Assembly (NCBI GenBank): GCA_002081555.1
Contig: KV921236.1
Location: forward strand, 1-50,953
From: Protostelium mycophagum
Lineage: Eukaryota; Evosea; Variosea; Protosteliida; Protosteliaceae
Direction: 5' to 3'
Length of the DNA: 50,953 bases
The position numbers and the translations under genes were made by a program. Shown piece by piece: positions 36,001-47,800 of the stretch (position 1 is the first letter of the stretch; each line of letters opens with the position of its first letter). The notes below the pieces were generated by a model. That model was not told where the DNA came from. It worked only from the letters and a program-made list of their open reading frames with translations, and ran no database searches.

Positions 36001-39000
36001 TCTGGTCCTGGTCACGTGACGAAAAACTGGCGGCATTAGCAGGATGGAAAGACCAGGTATGATTTCCATATCAGAAAAAAATACCTTTTTCACTGGAGCA
36101 TAATCTTCAAGATAATACTCCTAGTCTAAAGAATTTAAATTCACTCAAGACAGGCCAGAAAAGATGTCAGCTATACGATCAAACGGCAGACGCAAAAGGT
36201 CACAAGAATCAACGAGCGGTTGATCGAGATCGAAGTGTCCTCACAATTGAACTCATTCCGTGGCAAGAGGGTGATTGGTATGACAACCAGTGGAGCGGCG
36301 TCCCATGGGAAATTATTGGAAGCGATCAGCCCAGCGATCGTGATCTGTGAAGAGGCCGGAGAGGTCTGTCCTTCTACTATTATTTTGTTAGAAATTCAAT
36401 AATCATTATTTTGGTGAATTTTACTGCGAAGAATTTTATACCAAATGATTTCAAGTTGTTAATTTGGTAGGTGCTGGAGAGCCACATTGTAGCCTCTATT
36501 GGCAGGTACACACAGCATCTCGTTATGATAGGAGATCATCAACAGCTGCGTCCCAAGGTGATTGATCACGTGACCTGGTGACGTGGTCACTCATTCTCAC
36601 AGGTCGACAATTACGAGCTTTCTGTCGACAGCGGGAGAGGTTATGATTTGGATGTATCCATGTTTGAACGCTTGGTCAGAAGTTGCGAGCAAAAATTCGG
36701 TAAAGAAGGGTCAAAGCGTAATGGGACTCTGACGAGCCTCCATCTACAACGCAGAATGAGGCCAGAAATAGCAGACTTGATTCGAGGGACGATATACCCA
36801 ACATTAGAAGACGGTATCACTGTGAGTTTTCATTCATATTTCCAGTCTAAAAAGGACAATCGCGGAGATTTTTTGACTCATAGTTTGACATTGTAGATAT
36901 GATAGCTTACGTATACAGGTGATGTCATATCCTGATGTCAGAGGGATGGGACGTAATCTTTGGTTCTTTGACCACAACCATCTTGAAGGTGGAACCTCTG
37001 CAGAAGAGAACACATTGTCACACGTCAACAATTTCGAAGCCCAGATGGTGAATATTCTTGGCCGTTTTTGGCACAGTTCGCATGGGTTATTTGCTCATTT
37101 TCTTCAGGTGACAGAGTTGGCGTTGAGACTGATCAGACAAGGCTACAAGTCAGATCAAATCGCCATATTGACCCCTTACTCCGGTCAATTACTCAAGATG
37201 CGAGAGATCTTCATGTCCAGAAACTTGGCCGTATTTTTAGACGAGCGCAATATCACGGAATTGAAAGACTTGGACGTTGATATAGAAGACGAGGATGAGG
37301 CCGACAATAAACCCAATAGAAAAAGACCAGAGAGGATCAGGTTTGTGTCTAAAAAGGTGAGAGATTCGGGTATAATGAGAGGGTTCACCCGTTGTGAAGG
37401 TGAAGGACTGTGTCAGGATGTCTACCGTTGACAACTTCCAAGGAGAGGAGGCTGAAGTCATCATCATATCCAGGTGATCTCATTTACATTAGGAAGCATG
37501 AGGACATGTTGATGATATGTTGATGACATATTGATGACATGTTGATGACATGTGACAGTGTGAGATGTAACAATGGAGGAATCACTGGATTTCTCAAAAT
37601 CAGCAACAGAGTGAACGTGATGATGTCACGTGCGAAGCATGGGATGTACATTTTCGGGTCATCTAAGACAATCTTGCACAAGTCAAAAGACACAGTGTTT
37701 GGAAGAATGGTCGGAATATTCCAGGACAAGGGGCTAATCGGCGACTATCTTCCCTTGAGATGTGACAGACACCCAGACGCAGAAATCCATGTGAAGAGTG
37801 TGCAAGACTTCCAGACCAAGTGTCCTGACGGAGGATGCTCACTCAACTGCAACTTTCGTATGCGCTGCGGCCACATGTGCGCCAGAAAATGTCATCCTGA
37901 TGACCCAGAGCACAAGTCAAATTGTCACAGTCAATGTCTTAAGAGGAGAGAGTGTGAGCATCCTTGCAATAAGAGTTGCTACCAGGACTGCGGCAAGTGT
38001 ATGTATAATTTAGATGTCATACTGCCTTGTGGTCACCAGAAGGGTGTACAATGCTTCAGCACAAATAATCTTCAAAACGAGAAATGCATGGTAAGCTTTG
38101 TAGAAAAATTAAAATGACATTCTTAGGCCTCAGTGAAGCAGAAGATGCCACTATGCGGTCACACGATCCAAGTGCATTGCTACCAGACACAGAGCATCAA
38201 CAATCCCGCGGACTACAACGAGTTGGCCCTATACCTATGCGGCAAAGAATGCTCGCAGAATCTTCCGTGCGGGCATCACTGCAAGAGAAAGTGTGGAGAA
38301 TGTTCAAAGAATTCCAACACGTCACATGCTACATCTACAATGGTTCAGAGAACTCAGCACGGTGCCTGCATTCACAAATGCGGAAAGCAGCTTCTTTGTG
38401 GTCACCAATGTGATGCCAAGTGTCATTCTGGCTCACAGTGCCCTCCCTGCAGCAGACCATGCCCTTCGAAATGTCAACATTCACAATGCCCCGGTACTTG
38501 TTCCGATATCTGTGCTTCTTGCGCGGAGCCCTGCACATGGAGTTGTGTCCACATGGGACAATGCCAAGCACCCTGTGGAAGTCCGTGCGACAGGTTGCCA
38601 TGCGACAAGAGGTGTGAGAAGTTGATGAAATGTGGGCATAGATGTACAACTGTTTGTGGAGAAGAATGTCCAGGCAAAGAAGCTTGTCAAACTTGCGCGA
38701 AAGAATCGCAGAAAAAAGAGGTGAAATGATGCATTTTTGCTTAGCTCACTGAAGAGTCCACAGATTGTGTGCATGATCAACTTGACGACGTTAAAAGACC
38801 ACGATGTAGATGAGTCGCCCCTGATCGTGTTCCCATGTGGCCATCTGATGGCCATGGATTCGGCAGATAACCTGATGCACATGTCCGAGGTGACGTCATC
38901 ACTCATCGTCCCCTATCTGACATCTACAGTTTTATCAAACAGACAGAGATGGAAACAGTACTTTAAGACCACTACCACATGAGAGCATCCCTATACCGTG

Positions 39001-39997
39001 TTGTCATCTGTGCAGACAACCCATCACAAACGTGAAGAGATACGGCAGGATAATCACATACGCCATCCTCAACCAAAATTCACGGAAATACGTCGTGGCC
39101 GCCAACCAAACGGTCGCACAGGCCGAAGAACTGTTAACGCAGGCCGAGGAGAAGAGACAAGCGATCCGTGATAAGAAGGATTTCCACGAAATTCTCTCAA
39201 AGATCAGGAAGCTTTTAGACATGCCGCCAAACCCCATAGCTTCGGCACTCGACAAAGCCATCGCTATGAGACGCCAACACGGTCAGGAGATTTCAACGAG
39301 ATTTCTGGAGGAGGCCTATGCACCATTCATCGATCACACAGCAGACGTCAAATTGACACTGACACGTGTCAAAGTGGAGATGAATCACCTGGAGCTAATT
39401 TCAGCGGACAAGAAGGGAGACGCAGAGACGAGGATGTCCATCACCGTCGAGCGTATGAATGATATGATGCGACAGGCGATGCAAGAATGCATAAAGAGTA
39501 ACAGCTTCAAACTATTAGACAAGGCGAAGGTCGTGATGGCTGAGAATTGTTATGTTGTGATCAAAACATGCCGAATCCGTCCAAAGGTGAGATCAGACCC
39601 GTGTTGTGATTTTTCTTCATACTGACTAATGCAGTTGATGGCCATACAAAAAGAACATGAGGAGAAGCTTCAGAAATTACTCGCAGATACCACCACGATG
39701 CAAGATTCACAATGCGCTCAACGCATTCAGCGCATTGCGGAGCTCGCAACACAGGCTGCTGGCCTTTCTCTGGAAGAGAGAAAAGAAGTGTTCAAGGCGA
39801 TGAACCTTTCCGCAACAGGAGCGTATGGAGGACACTGGTTCACTTGCAGGAACGGTCACACTTACACGATCGGTGATTGTGGCGGTGCGATGCAGGAAAG
39901 CATTTGCCCGGAGTGTGGGGACGCAATTGGCGGGCAATTTCACAGTAGAATACAAGGAAACGGGGTGGCAAGAGAATTTTTGGACGGAGTGGCATAA
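33099..39997 (+). CDS. ZNFX1-like NFX1-type zinc-finger helicase
   Basis: ZNFX1-type SF1 helicases take part in RNA surveillance, small-RNA inheritance or sensing of double-stranded RNA. Nineteen exons joined in phase give 1930 aa, close to animal ZNFX1. Residues 8-50 are an RGS/RGG-like low-complexity start. DFRQIRVLPT and GIVAHVSFDQP mark the N-terminal region. Walker A is GPPGAGKT (659-666), followed by LCICYTNHALDQFLE, IGMTTSGAASH, a Walker B CEEAGE (about 917-921), IGDHQQLRP, RRMRPEI, DNFQGEEAEVII and NRVNVMMSRAKHG. Then come NFX1-type fingers (about residues 1280-1550, many C-GH-C repeats) and a C-terminal RZ-type finger (CRNGHTYTIGDCGGAMQESICPECG, written here only as positions about 39845-39925). 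All helicase motifs are intact, so it should be active. A 31-nt intron (33474-33504) and two minisatellite-bearing introns are unusual. Confidence 0.95.
35431..35520 (+). repeat. Minisatellite, nine perfect copies of TGTTGACACA
   Basis: Nine identical 10-bp units occupy most of the 122-nt intron 35404-35525 of the ZNFX1-like gene, directly after the Walker A exon. There are no mismatches and no spacers. The final unit runs into TACAG, the splice acceptor. Confidence 0.97.
37504..37558 (+). repeat. Minisatellite of about 11 bp, ATGTTGATG type
   Basis: Four to five units close to ACATGTTGATG lie in the intron 37474-37558 of the same gene. The last, degenerate unit forms the acceptor (ACATGTGACAG). 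The unit resembles the one in the intron at 35404-35525. Confidence 0.85.
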
Positions 39998-40852
39998 GAG
40001 AAAGACCATGAAGGACACACAGACTTTTGTATAAACTGATTTTTCCACAATAACAGATGAAGACTTCTTGGACTCATTACGCACCAAAATACAGCTCGAA
40101 AAAAGCATCACACTTGCTTTTTGTCAGAATAATATCAAAAGTTGTCACCATCTGATGGATCCACTCTGTAAATGTCACTTAATGGAGAACCTGGCTCCAG
40201 TTCCCTGTGTCAGCACTTTTAATTTACAAGATTGTGTCTTTTATGTGTGAAATCATCTAACGTGTGAGAATATTTTCAAGAAAATAAAAGTGGATTGTTT
40301 TTGGAATGTTCCAAACAAATCTGATCACTTCATGTTTGTTTTGATTGTTCTGTTTTGTTCTCGAATAATTTAAATATCTGTTTTATTTTTGTTTCGATAA
40401 TTGTTCAGAACATGTTCATGTTTTGTTTTGTCACTCTTTACTTGATAGTAGGTATCTTTGTACTGAAGGGGTTTATTGTAGCAATTCAACCTCAGAAGTA
40501 ATGATGATGTATCATTTAAAATTTGAATGTTCAACATGAAATTTGACCCAAACTCGCACCGTGAATCCAACTTGATAGTCCAATAGTCCAAAAGACAAAA
40601 ATGAAGAATCGATTTGAAACCACAAGACTAAGATTTTGTCAGAATGATGTTGGAAAGTCAAAAACGGAACTTGTGCGAAGTGGCGCCAGCCCATCGCCTT
40701 GTAGACTTCACCAACGGAGCTTTCGAAGTGGTTAAGTTTGGAAGAAGATGCCAAAGACGTGGTGTGAGAATAATTCCTCTGTGATAAACAAAAGTTGTAT
40801 TTCTATGGACTGTCACTTCAATGTTTCGGACACTGCCTGCTTTTATTGGTCA
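39998..40852. other. Intergenic region between convergent ZNFX1-like and FBXO21-like genes
   Basis: About 850 bp with no recognisable protein. AATAAA at 40283-40288 is a candidate distant polyadenylation signal for the ZNFX1-like gene. From about 40300 the sequence is AT-rich with GTTTTG-type runs. Confidence 0.45.
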
Positions 40853-40857
40853 TCTGG
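40852..40857 (-). terminator. AATAAA containing the FBXO21-like stop codon
   Basis: On the minus strand GACCAATAAAAGC contains both the TAA stop (40855-40853) and AATAAA. Confidence 0.6.
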
Positions 40858-43800
40858 GTATTCATGAAGCAGATCAGAGCATGGAATGAATCTCCCGGTG
40901 TTATTATCTCCTTCCATGTAACGATCAAAGTATTTACCAATCACACAGACGATCTGTCAAGAATCAATCAATGATCTCCTTGTTTTCACACGAATACAGC
41001 AGCAGAGTCACAAACGAACACCAACATCAAGAGAATGTCTGAAAGAATGCCTTGGCACACAAGAGAGGAAAAGTATACCTCTGGTGAGTTTTGAGAGTTG
41101 TGTGGTAATGAAGTGATGATGACATTTTCCTCTGCCACGTATCTCTCAGAGGCGTCCTCGATGACAAAGACATGGTAGAAAGGCTGTTTCCTTCCATGCG
41201 GTAGAGCATCGACACCCATCTGCAAGATCCAGTCCTCTTGAGCGACACATGTGTAGTCCCAGCCGATGATGATGCCTGTGTAATGACGTTGTCTGTGATG
41301 AAACACTTGGCCAACAAGATAATCCGGAACCTTTTCGAAATTCAAAATTTCGTTCTTGGCGGGAAACATTCTCGGTTTGAGAGAATTTGAAATTGAAATT
41401 TTGGCGGGAAGACTGACCTTTCCACCAGCGGTTTTGGCCGCCTCTATCCGCCTCGGTTTTTTCTCCAAATTTCGAGGATCTTCTGATGCAGTACTCATCA
41501 CTTGATCAAAGATCTCAGTTCTAATGGGCCAATCACCTTCGATCATCGCGTCCCATATGTACCTCTCCAACACACATCCAACTCTTGACTGTTTATATCA
41601 ATTTTTTTCTGAAAACATTCTGATTTCAAAAGATCTTTTCGGGCAGTCTCACTGTTAGGCCGATAAAGATTAAAATAATATTCTATATCGACGATCTACA
41701 ACCTGCCACATTGGTCCGACTGGACCTGCCTGGGCACTCCCAGCTGTCTCCGTAATTATACAACTCGCCAGGTATCTTAGTCTTTTAGCAACAAAATAAA
41801 TCCTTTGGCTGGTAGTTTTGGATCATCTAAAAATAGAACTCGAAAGGATCTACAATGTCAATCTACAACGAGGCTCACCTCCTCTGTTTAGAACTTTCCC
41901 CCGGTTGACCGATGACGCTGCTCATGTTTTTGGCCATTCTGAGTATGACGTGTATGTGGTTAGCAGGCTACGAAATTTCAGTGAAAATTCGATAGTGGGT
42001 TTGTCACCTTAGTCATGGAATCGTGCCAGACGATCTGTCTTTCCCGCGCGAATCTGTAAAGATATGTCAAACTGGTGACTTGGTTTCACTAGAAATAAAC
42101 ACATTCACTAAAAAAGATATTATTTGTGGATTGATTTGTATCTATAATGCAGCTGCAGACAAAAGCAAAAGACATACAACACTATGATTTTTGCCAATTA
42201 GTAGCAGCCGGCGCACGGTTATAACCGCGATTTTAACCGTGCTTGGCACGTTAGGAGCATCAGTAGCAGCCGTCTCACGGTAGTTACCGTGATCCCTAAC
42301 CGCCAAAATTTCAAAGTGGTTATAATTGACGCAATCACTCGTAGAGATACCCACGTTTTTAGCTCGGCGAGGGTCATTATCTTGGCATTCAAACAGTCCA
42401 GAAATATGATTTCGTTTGTGGATGTTCTCTGGTATGCGGCCAGAAAGTGGAATGGAAAGCTAATCAGGTCTACGTCAAACCCGAGTGCGTGCGCGATGCA
42501 GTGTAATAGAGAGCAGCACGATATAGGTATGCCCCTCCTGCCTGAGAAATTTCAATGAATTTTCGAGGAATTTTCATGGAATTTCCATCGACATGGTGGA
42601 CAAATGAAAACGAGTGGTGGGTGGGTTCGAACCCGTGACTGCGGGATGTACAAACCTAATACGGCCACACCGAGCATGGTGGCATCCAGATCATGAACAA
42701 CTCTGGGTGCTGAGGGCGCTGTGGCGCGCAGATGCAACAGTTTCACCAGAAAAATGACCGCAGATGTCGGCGGGTCTCGTAGATCTATACCAGGGAATTG
42801 TTTTTGCATCTAGATCTCGTCAGAAATTCTGGCGGTTATCAAAGTTAACACCGGAACTGCATGAATTTATAAATGTGACAACTGCAGGTCGCGTTAAAAA
42901 CGAGGTTGTTACCGCAATATCAAAGAAGCACTGCTTCGACTTGACAGTTTTTCTACGAACGTTCCACCATCTACGATCATTAAATGCACGCGTTTCCCGC
43001 CAAATTTTTTTTTGAAAATCAAACAGACCTCTTCGCGGCAATGTTGAACCAGTTGTGCGAAAACTGCCGGAGCGTGCTCCAAAGAGTTTGGTGATTGTTC
43101 CGCTGGAGGTGTCCTATATCGTGTCATTGATGCCATCTACAACGACGACTACAACTGACCTCAACCATCTCTCCATGGCGAAGCACGCATCTTTTAACGT
43201 GATAGGTTTGTTGTCGATGAGCTGCCGTAGTATCTAAGAATCTTAGTGGAAGTAGATCTGTGATCTTGTGAAATGTAGAAAAAACGTGCACATCTTCCGT
43301 GATTACAGAGAGCCACAAACCTGTATAAACCTCACGCGGTCCAAAAAACCAATTAGTTCGCCAATCCAATAGGCTTGTGACATGGCCTTATCCCTATCAA
43401 GTCCGTACTCTATATCTATTACTTCTATACGTGATTTTGAAATCAAAGAGACCCATCCAATGAAAAAATCTTCAAGCAAACTTTTAAATGGAAAAACAAA
43501 CCTGCCACTCCGTTGCTATTTTTGATTAAATTCCAAGCGGATCTCCACATGATCAGCAACCGATCCATTGCCTCATCACCAAAACATGCCAGCAGCCTGA
43601 ACTTCTCTGTGGCTCTATATCGTGTGTTGACTAGTTGTAGAGCCATCTCTGTCACTTTCTTGTCCATCATGCTGCGGCGCACAAACTGTGTGTACCAGTC
43701 CTCCACCTGATTCATGTCAGAGAAGATTCGTGATGTTCGTGTACAAAGTTCTCATGTCCGTCTATAACTGACCTTCTCAACCTCAAGACCCCACCACCTC

Positions 43801-44316
43801 CACCCATGAGCCCCTGGTGGGTCAATTGGATCTTCTTGTAGGAAATAAGTGGAGCTTTCTGTTCCCGCCATTTTTTTTGGAGTTCCATCTAAACAACGCC
43901 ATTGCCAAATGGAGGATGCTTGTATTACGTCATCATTCGAGATAATGTCTGAGTGCGCAGAAAAATGTAAACTCTTTACGACATCAAATCGAAGGTTCAA
44001 AATCACATCGATACTCAGTCGAAAGATTGAAAGATCAACGAAATTAATTGCAAATAATATTTACCCTTATCGCGGCTGATTCTTAACCATGTGCTGCATA
44101 CTAGTGGACAGACTGTAAGTAAGGTGTTTGTATCGAGGAGTTGAAATACACTCAACAAGAGTTCTTCAGGAAACAAATCGAAGCTGGCTATCATGTCGTT
44201 CGGTTCGTCTTTCTGTCTTTTAATGGGTTCTGCTTCATTTTAATCGTATAACTCGACCGATTTCTGTACTCATCACAAATCTCATGCGAAGTTGAAAACT
44301 CACCTTCTTGACTCAT
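40853..44316 (-). CDS. FBXO21-like F-box protein with SirB1 and YccV-like domains
   Basis: FBXO21 is the substrate receptor of an SCF ubiquitin ligase. Domains in order on the minus strand: a 13-nt first exon (44304-44316), then an F-box (FDLFPEELLLSVFQLLDTN with PLVCSTWLRISRD, about 44060-44220), helical blocks (WYTQFVRRSMMDKKVTEMALQL, about 43600-43700; ITLKDACFAMERW, about 43180), a transglutaminase-like SirB1 part (RGIPIS, IAHALGF, FPFHFLAAYQ, FLDCLNAKIMTLAEL, about 42340-42540), and the YccV/HspQ-like hemimethylated-DNA-binding-type domain (VGQVFHHRQRHYTGIIIGWD, MGVDALPHGRKQPFYHV, YVAEENV, about 41080-41330). The final exon 40853-40953 ends EYPDDQ. This combination is diagnostic of FBXO21. 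Several internal exons between 42700 and 43600 are not fully resolved. Confidence 0.88.
42199..42300. repeat. Degenerate direct repeat carrying CACGGT..ACCG palindromes
   Basis: AGTAGCAGCCG occurs twice, about 51 bp apart (about 42200 and 42251). Each copy is followed by a palindrome: CGGTTATAACCG (about 42216) and CACGGTAGTTACCGTG (about 42275-42290). The region lies in an intron of the FBXO21-like gene and resembles the palindromes inside the MITE at 18909-19149. Confidence 0.6.
42607..42690 (-). other. tRNA-like relic or tRNA-derived SINE head
   Basis: On the minus strand a B-box-like GGGTTCGAACCC (about 42623-42635) follows, 33 nt downstream, an A-box-like TGGCCGTATTAGG. A TTTT run (pl. 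strand AAAA 42607-42610) sits about 15 nt beyond. The D-stem and acceptor stem do not pair properly and no convincing anticodon loop is seen, so it is not a functional tRNA. It lies in an intron of the FBXO21-like gene in the same orientation. Confidence 0.4.
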
Positions 44317-44837
44317 GGTTTTGGGGTCAAGTGTGTTCAAAATTGTCCGTTTTACCATTACAGTTGTGAATAACGTTCCATGACAGAAACCATTTTCAAC
44401 TTGAACTTACGCAAAGAAAAACACAACTCTTTGCATTGCTTCTCTTTTTTAAACATCTTCTCCTCAGCCTGGTGTCCAATACAAGCGCAGGAAACATTTC
44501 TCCTCCCTCCTGACTTGTTTGTCACCATTATTGAAGAATAAACATTAAAATGAATATAATTACCTGAACCAGTTTTTTCTACATATATTCTGTGCATGAT
44601 GTCCCAAGTATTCTTTTTTGTATGAACGGCAGTCAGTTAACATCCAATCCTTTCAGGGTACAATTATGCAACTGTCAACTCATATTGATATATTTACAAT
44701 ATCTTGCCCACACCAGGTTGGTGAAGATTTGTCAAAATATCAGGATACAAAACTGTTACCAAGGCCACACAGACCGTTGCAATTGTAAAACTCAGACAGA
44801 AATAAGTTTTTGGTAATTTTATAATTATTTGGAAACT
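44317..44837. other. Intergenic region upstream of the FBXO21-like gene
   Basis: About 520 bp between the FBXO21-like start and the A-T-R reductase stop; both genes are on the minus strand. It should hold the FBXO21-like promoter. A minus-strand open frame at 44358-44597 has no recognisable features. Nothing else is seen. Confidence 0.4.
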
Positions 44838-47800
44838 TTATGTTGATAAGACATGTGATGGTCCAGAAGCAATAAACCCACTCTCCTGCCATCTGGCGAA
44901 GAATTTAAAAACCAAATCTTCAGAAATGGCGCCACACTCTCTCAATGATGGAGACATCTCTTCCGCCTCCTTTGTACTGAAAATTGTGGGTTGTGAACTC
45001 CCATCATGAGCATAGATTCTCTGCCATAAATACAATAGCTTTCTGCTGGGATTTTTTACTTCATCTGCATCACTGTTTTCGACCTTAAATGATCAATCTA
45101 TTTTTAGATTGAGATATCTTATCTTAAAATCTCACCTCTTTCACCCATTCACTGGGCTTTATTGTTCTGAACTTCTGACCGATATCTTTGGTCCATTTCA
45201 GAATGTCCGAAAATGAGGATGTCACATTGGAATTCATGACGTGATACACGGGAGTTGTAGATGGTCCCGTGACTGGAGTTTTCTCTGAAATTTCAAGAAT
45301 GGCTCTGGCAGCAATATCCACTGGAAGCCATGATGGATTCTGCAAAATATAAATAAAAATATATTCTTATGAAAGTGTGAAAACTTGTGCTGGCACAAAA
45401 ATGTCGACAATTGCATCATCCACATCCTTCTACATTTGAAACTACAACGATGTAAATCCCAACCTCTTGGATGTCCGGCAGTGATCCGGTGTGATTAGCA
45501 GATGCAAATAGAAGAGGCCATCCCTCTGCATCGTTCCAAACTCCATATAAAGTATCTCCACATAGTTGCCCGATGCGTAACACAATCGCAGAAGCCCCTC
45601 GCTGATTCGCCCTTTCGCAGATCTGCAGATGTTAGAGATCTATAGTTTCATTGAAATTTCGCGAAAATCTCACCTTCTCGCCCACCCATTTGGATTGTGC
45701 GTAACCCATGGCTACGGCGGACTCTGGTCCTTCTGGAATTTTCTCTGAAATTTCACCAGAAAATTTACCCAAAACGGAAGCACCAGAAGAGCAGAAATAA
45801 ATACTGCTATGAGATGACAATGACAGTTGTAGAAGCAATTGTAGTCCAACAACGTGGCTCTCAAAACTGGAAATCCCTCCCACGAAATTAACCGCCCAGG
45901 CAGCCTGAAATTTCTCGGAATTTTGTACAGAATAAAACTATATTTGGAATTATTTACTCACGTGAATTGTCTTCTGGCACCTCTTCAGTCTTTCGAAGTT
46001 CTCTGCAGTCAAACCGAATCCTCGTACAGCTAAATCAGCAGCAAGGCACGTGACCCTATCTCCGGAAATTTCTGGGAGTTTTCTAGTCCTCAGACTCTCA
46101 TTGACTCGTTGTAGTGCGTGAGCGTCATCCTTTGCTCTGCAGAGACATATGACAGAAGAATCTCCCATTTTTAAAATCTGAGACAGGAGGTGAGCTCCTA
46201 ATGCTCCCGTGGCGCCAGTGATCATCTACAACGGTCAATTTTCTTGTCTTTATTTTCGAAATATTTTATTCATTTTTGAATTCATCAATACACTTCTTAC
46301 AAATGATTTCGGTGTCGTCTGGACCACTTCTGTGCCCGAAATTTCTGCGAAATTTCCGTGACGCTCAACCATATCAAGCATGGTCTTGTGGTCATCTCTG
46401 GCTTCTTCCTTTTTGCCGCTTAGAATAGACCAAATATGGCGGGAAAGTTGATTTACGCTGGGGTGTTCATACACCACATTTGAAGATAACTTTTTCCCGC
46501 CAAAATCTACGTCCTGAATATTCTCAGAATAAAATAGGAAATTTCTGTGAAAATTTTGGAGTGGCTTACGGACTGTATCGAGTTACGTATGCGTGATGAC
46601 TGTACAGAATTAACCCCAAGGGTAAAGAGATCGGCGTCGACGTCGACATCTTTCCCTCCAAAATGTTGGGAGATTTTCTTTCTGACCAATTCAAAGACCT
46701 CATCCTCATGAAAAATTTTTCTTTGGGATTTTTCGGCGGAACCTTTCTCGTAATCTTCATAGGCTTTTTCGATCACCTAAAGTAATTTAAATTTAAAAAA
46801 TTATATTCAAAAAATATTAATTTTTATTAAAATCAAGAAATTCTTTTTTAATTTCAAATTCTCGAAAAATAGATGATCTACAATGAGATCACCTCTTTGA
46901 ATTGCGCATAAGCTGCTGGTCTCTGCACACTTCCCTTGGCAGATCTTGGGAATCTCGTGCCGTACTTCATGGGTATGACCATATTCTTATTTATATATGC
47001 ATGTGGTGGTATTTTAGAATTTAAATCTTCGATAGTGGCCCATAAGAGCTCAATCAATTGGTCCTCAGACATCTGTCACGTGATCAATATCCATATAAAG
47101 AATGTTGGGAATGGGTTTCGTTTTCTGTATCTACAACGAGACGAATTTTTACTTCACAGGTGGGGAATAACATGACCCCGGTGTGAGGTCTGTCTACACC
47201 GAATAATATAGCATCGGAGATATATTTAGATCCACACAGTGCCACTTCTATTGGCCCTGGATCCGTTTTCTTGCCATTTTCCTGGAACTTTCAATCCTTC
47301 TAACAATAGCATTTTCTACGAAAAATCTGTTGAATTTCACGGAAAGTTCACTCACCATGACGATCATGTCATCGTTTCTTCCGATGTAGATCCACGCGTT
47401 CGGTATTGTGGGATGTCTCTTGAATAAATCTCCAGTTGCGTAACTACCATCCTCTCTGTTTGTCTTTGACATGACACTCCACTTCGGTCCCACGATTAAT
47501 TCCGCAACATCTTCTTGGTTCTATAAATAGCTCAGTCTCAAATTCTTTTTTGGATTTTGAGACTTTCGTCGATTTACCTCGATATTTTCGAAAGTTAAAT
47601 TCTCACAGCCAATGTCGGTCCTGACATACAGCCATTCTTTATCCTTGTCAAACTCTCGGTATGAATTCAACAAGACTATGACACTCAGTTTGAAATTTCA
47701 GGGGATTTTCACTCACATCCACATTCTGCAGAACCGTATCTACTGACCAATCTGACACCTTGGGATGTTAACTTGTCACCCAGATCCTTTGGGAAAGGTG

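Noticed and set aside
42607-42690. Functional tRNA gene
   Set aside because: The D and acceptor stems do not pair and no standard anticodon loop is present.
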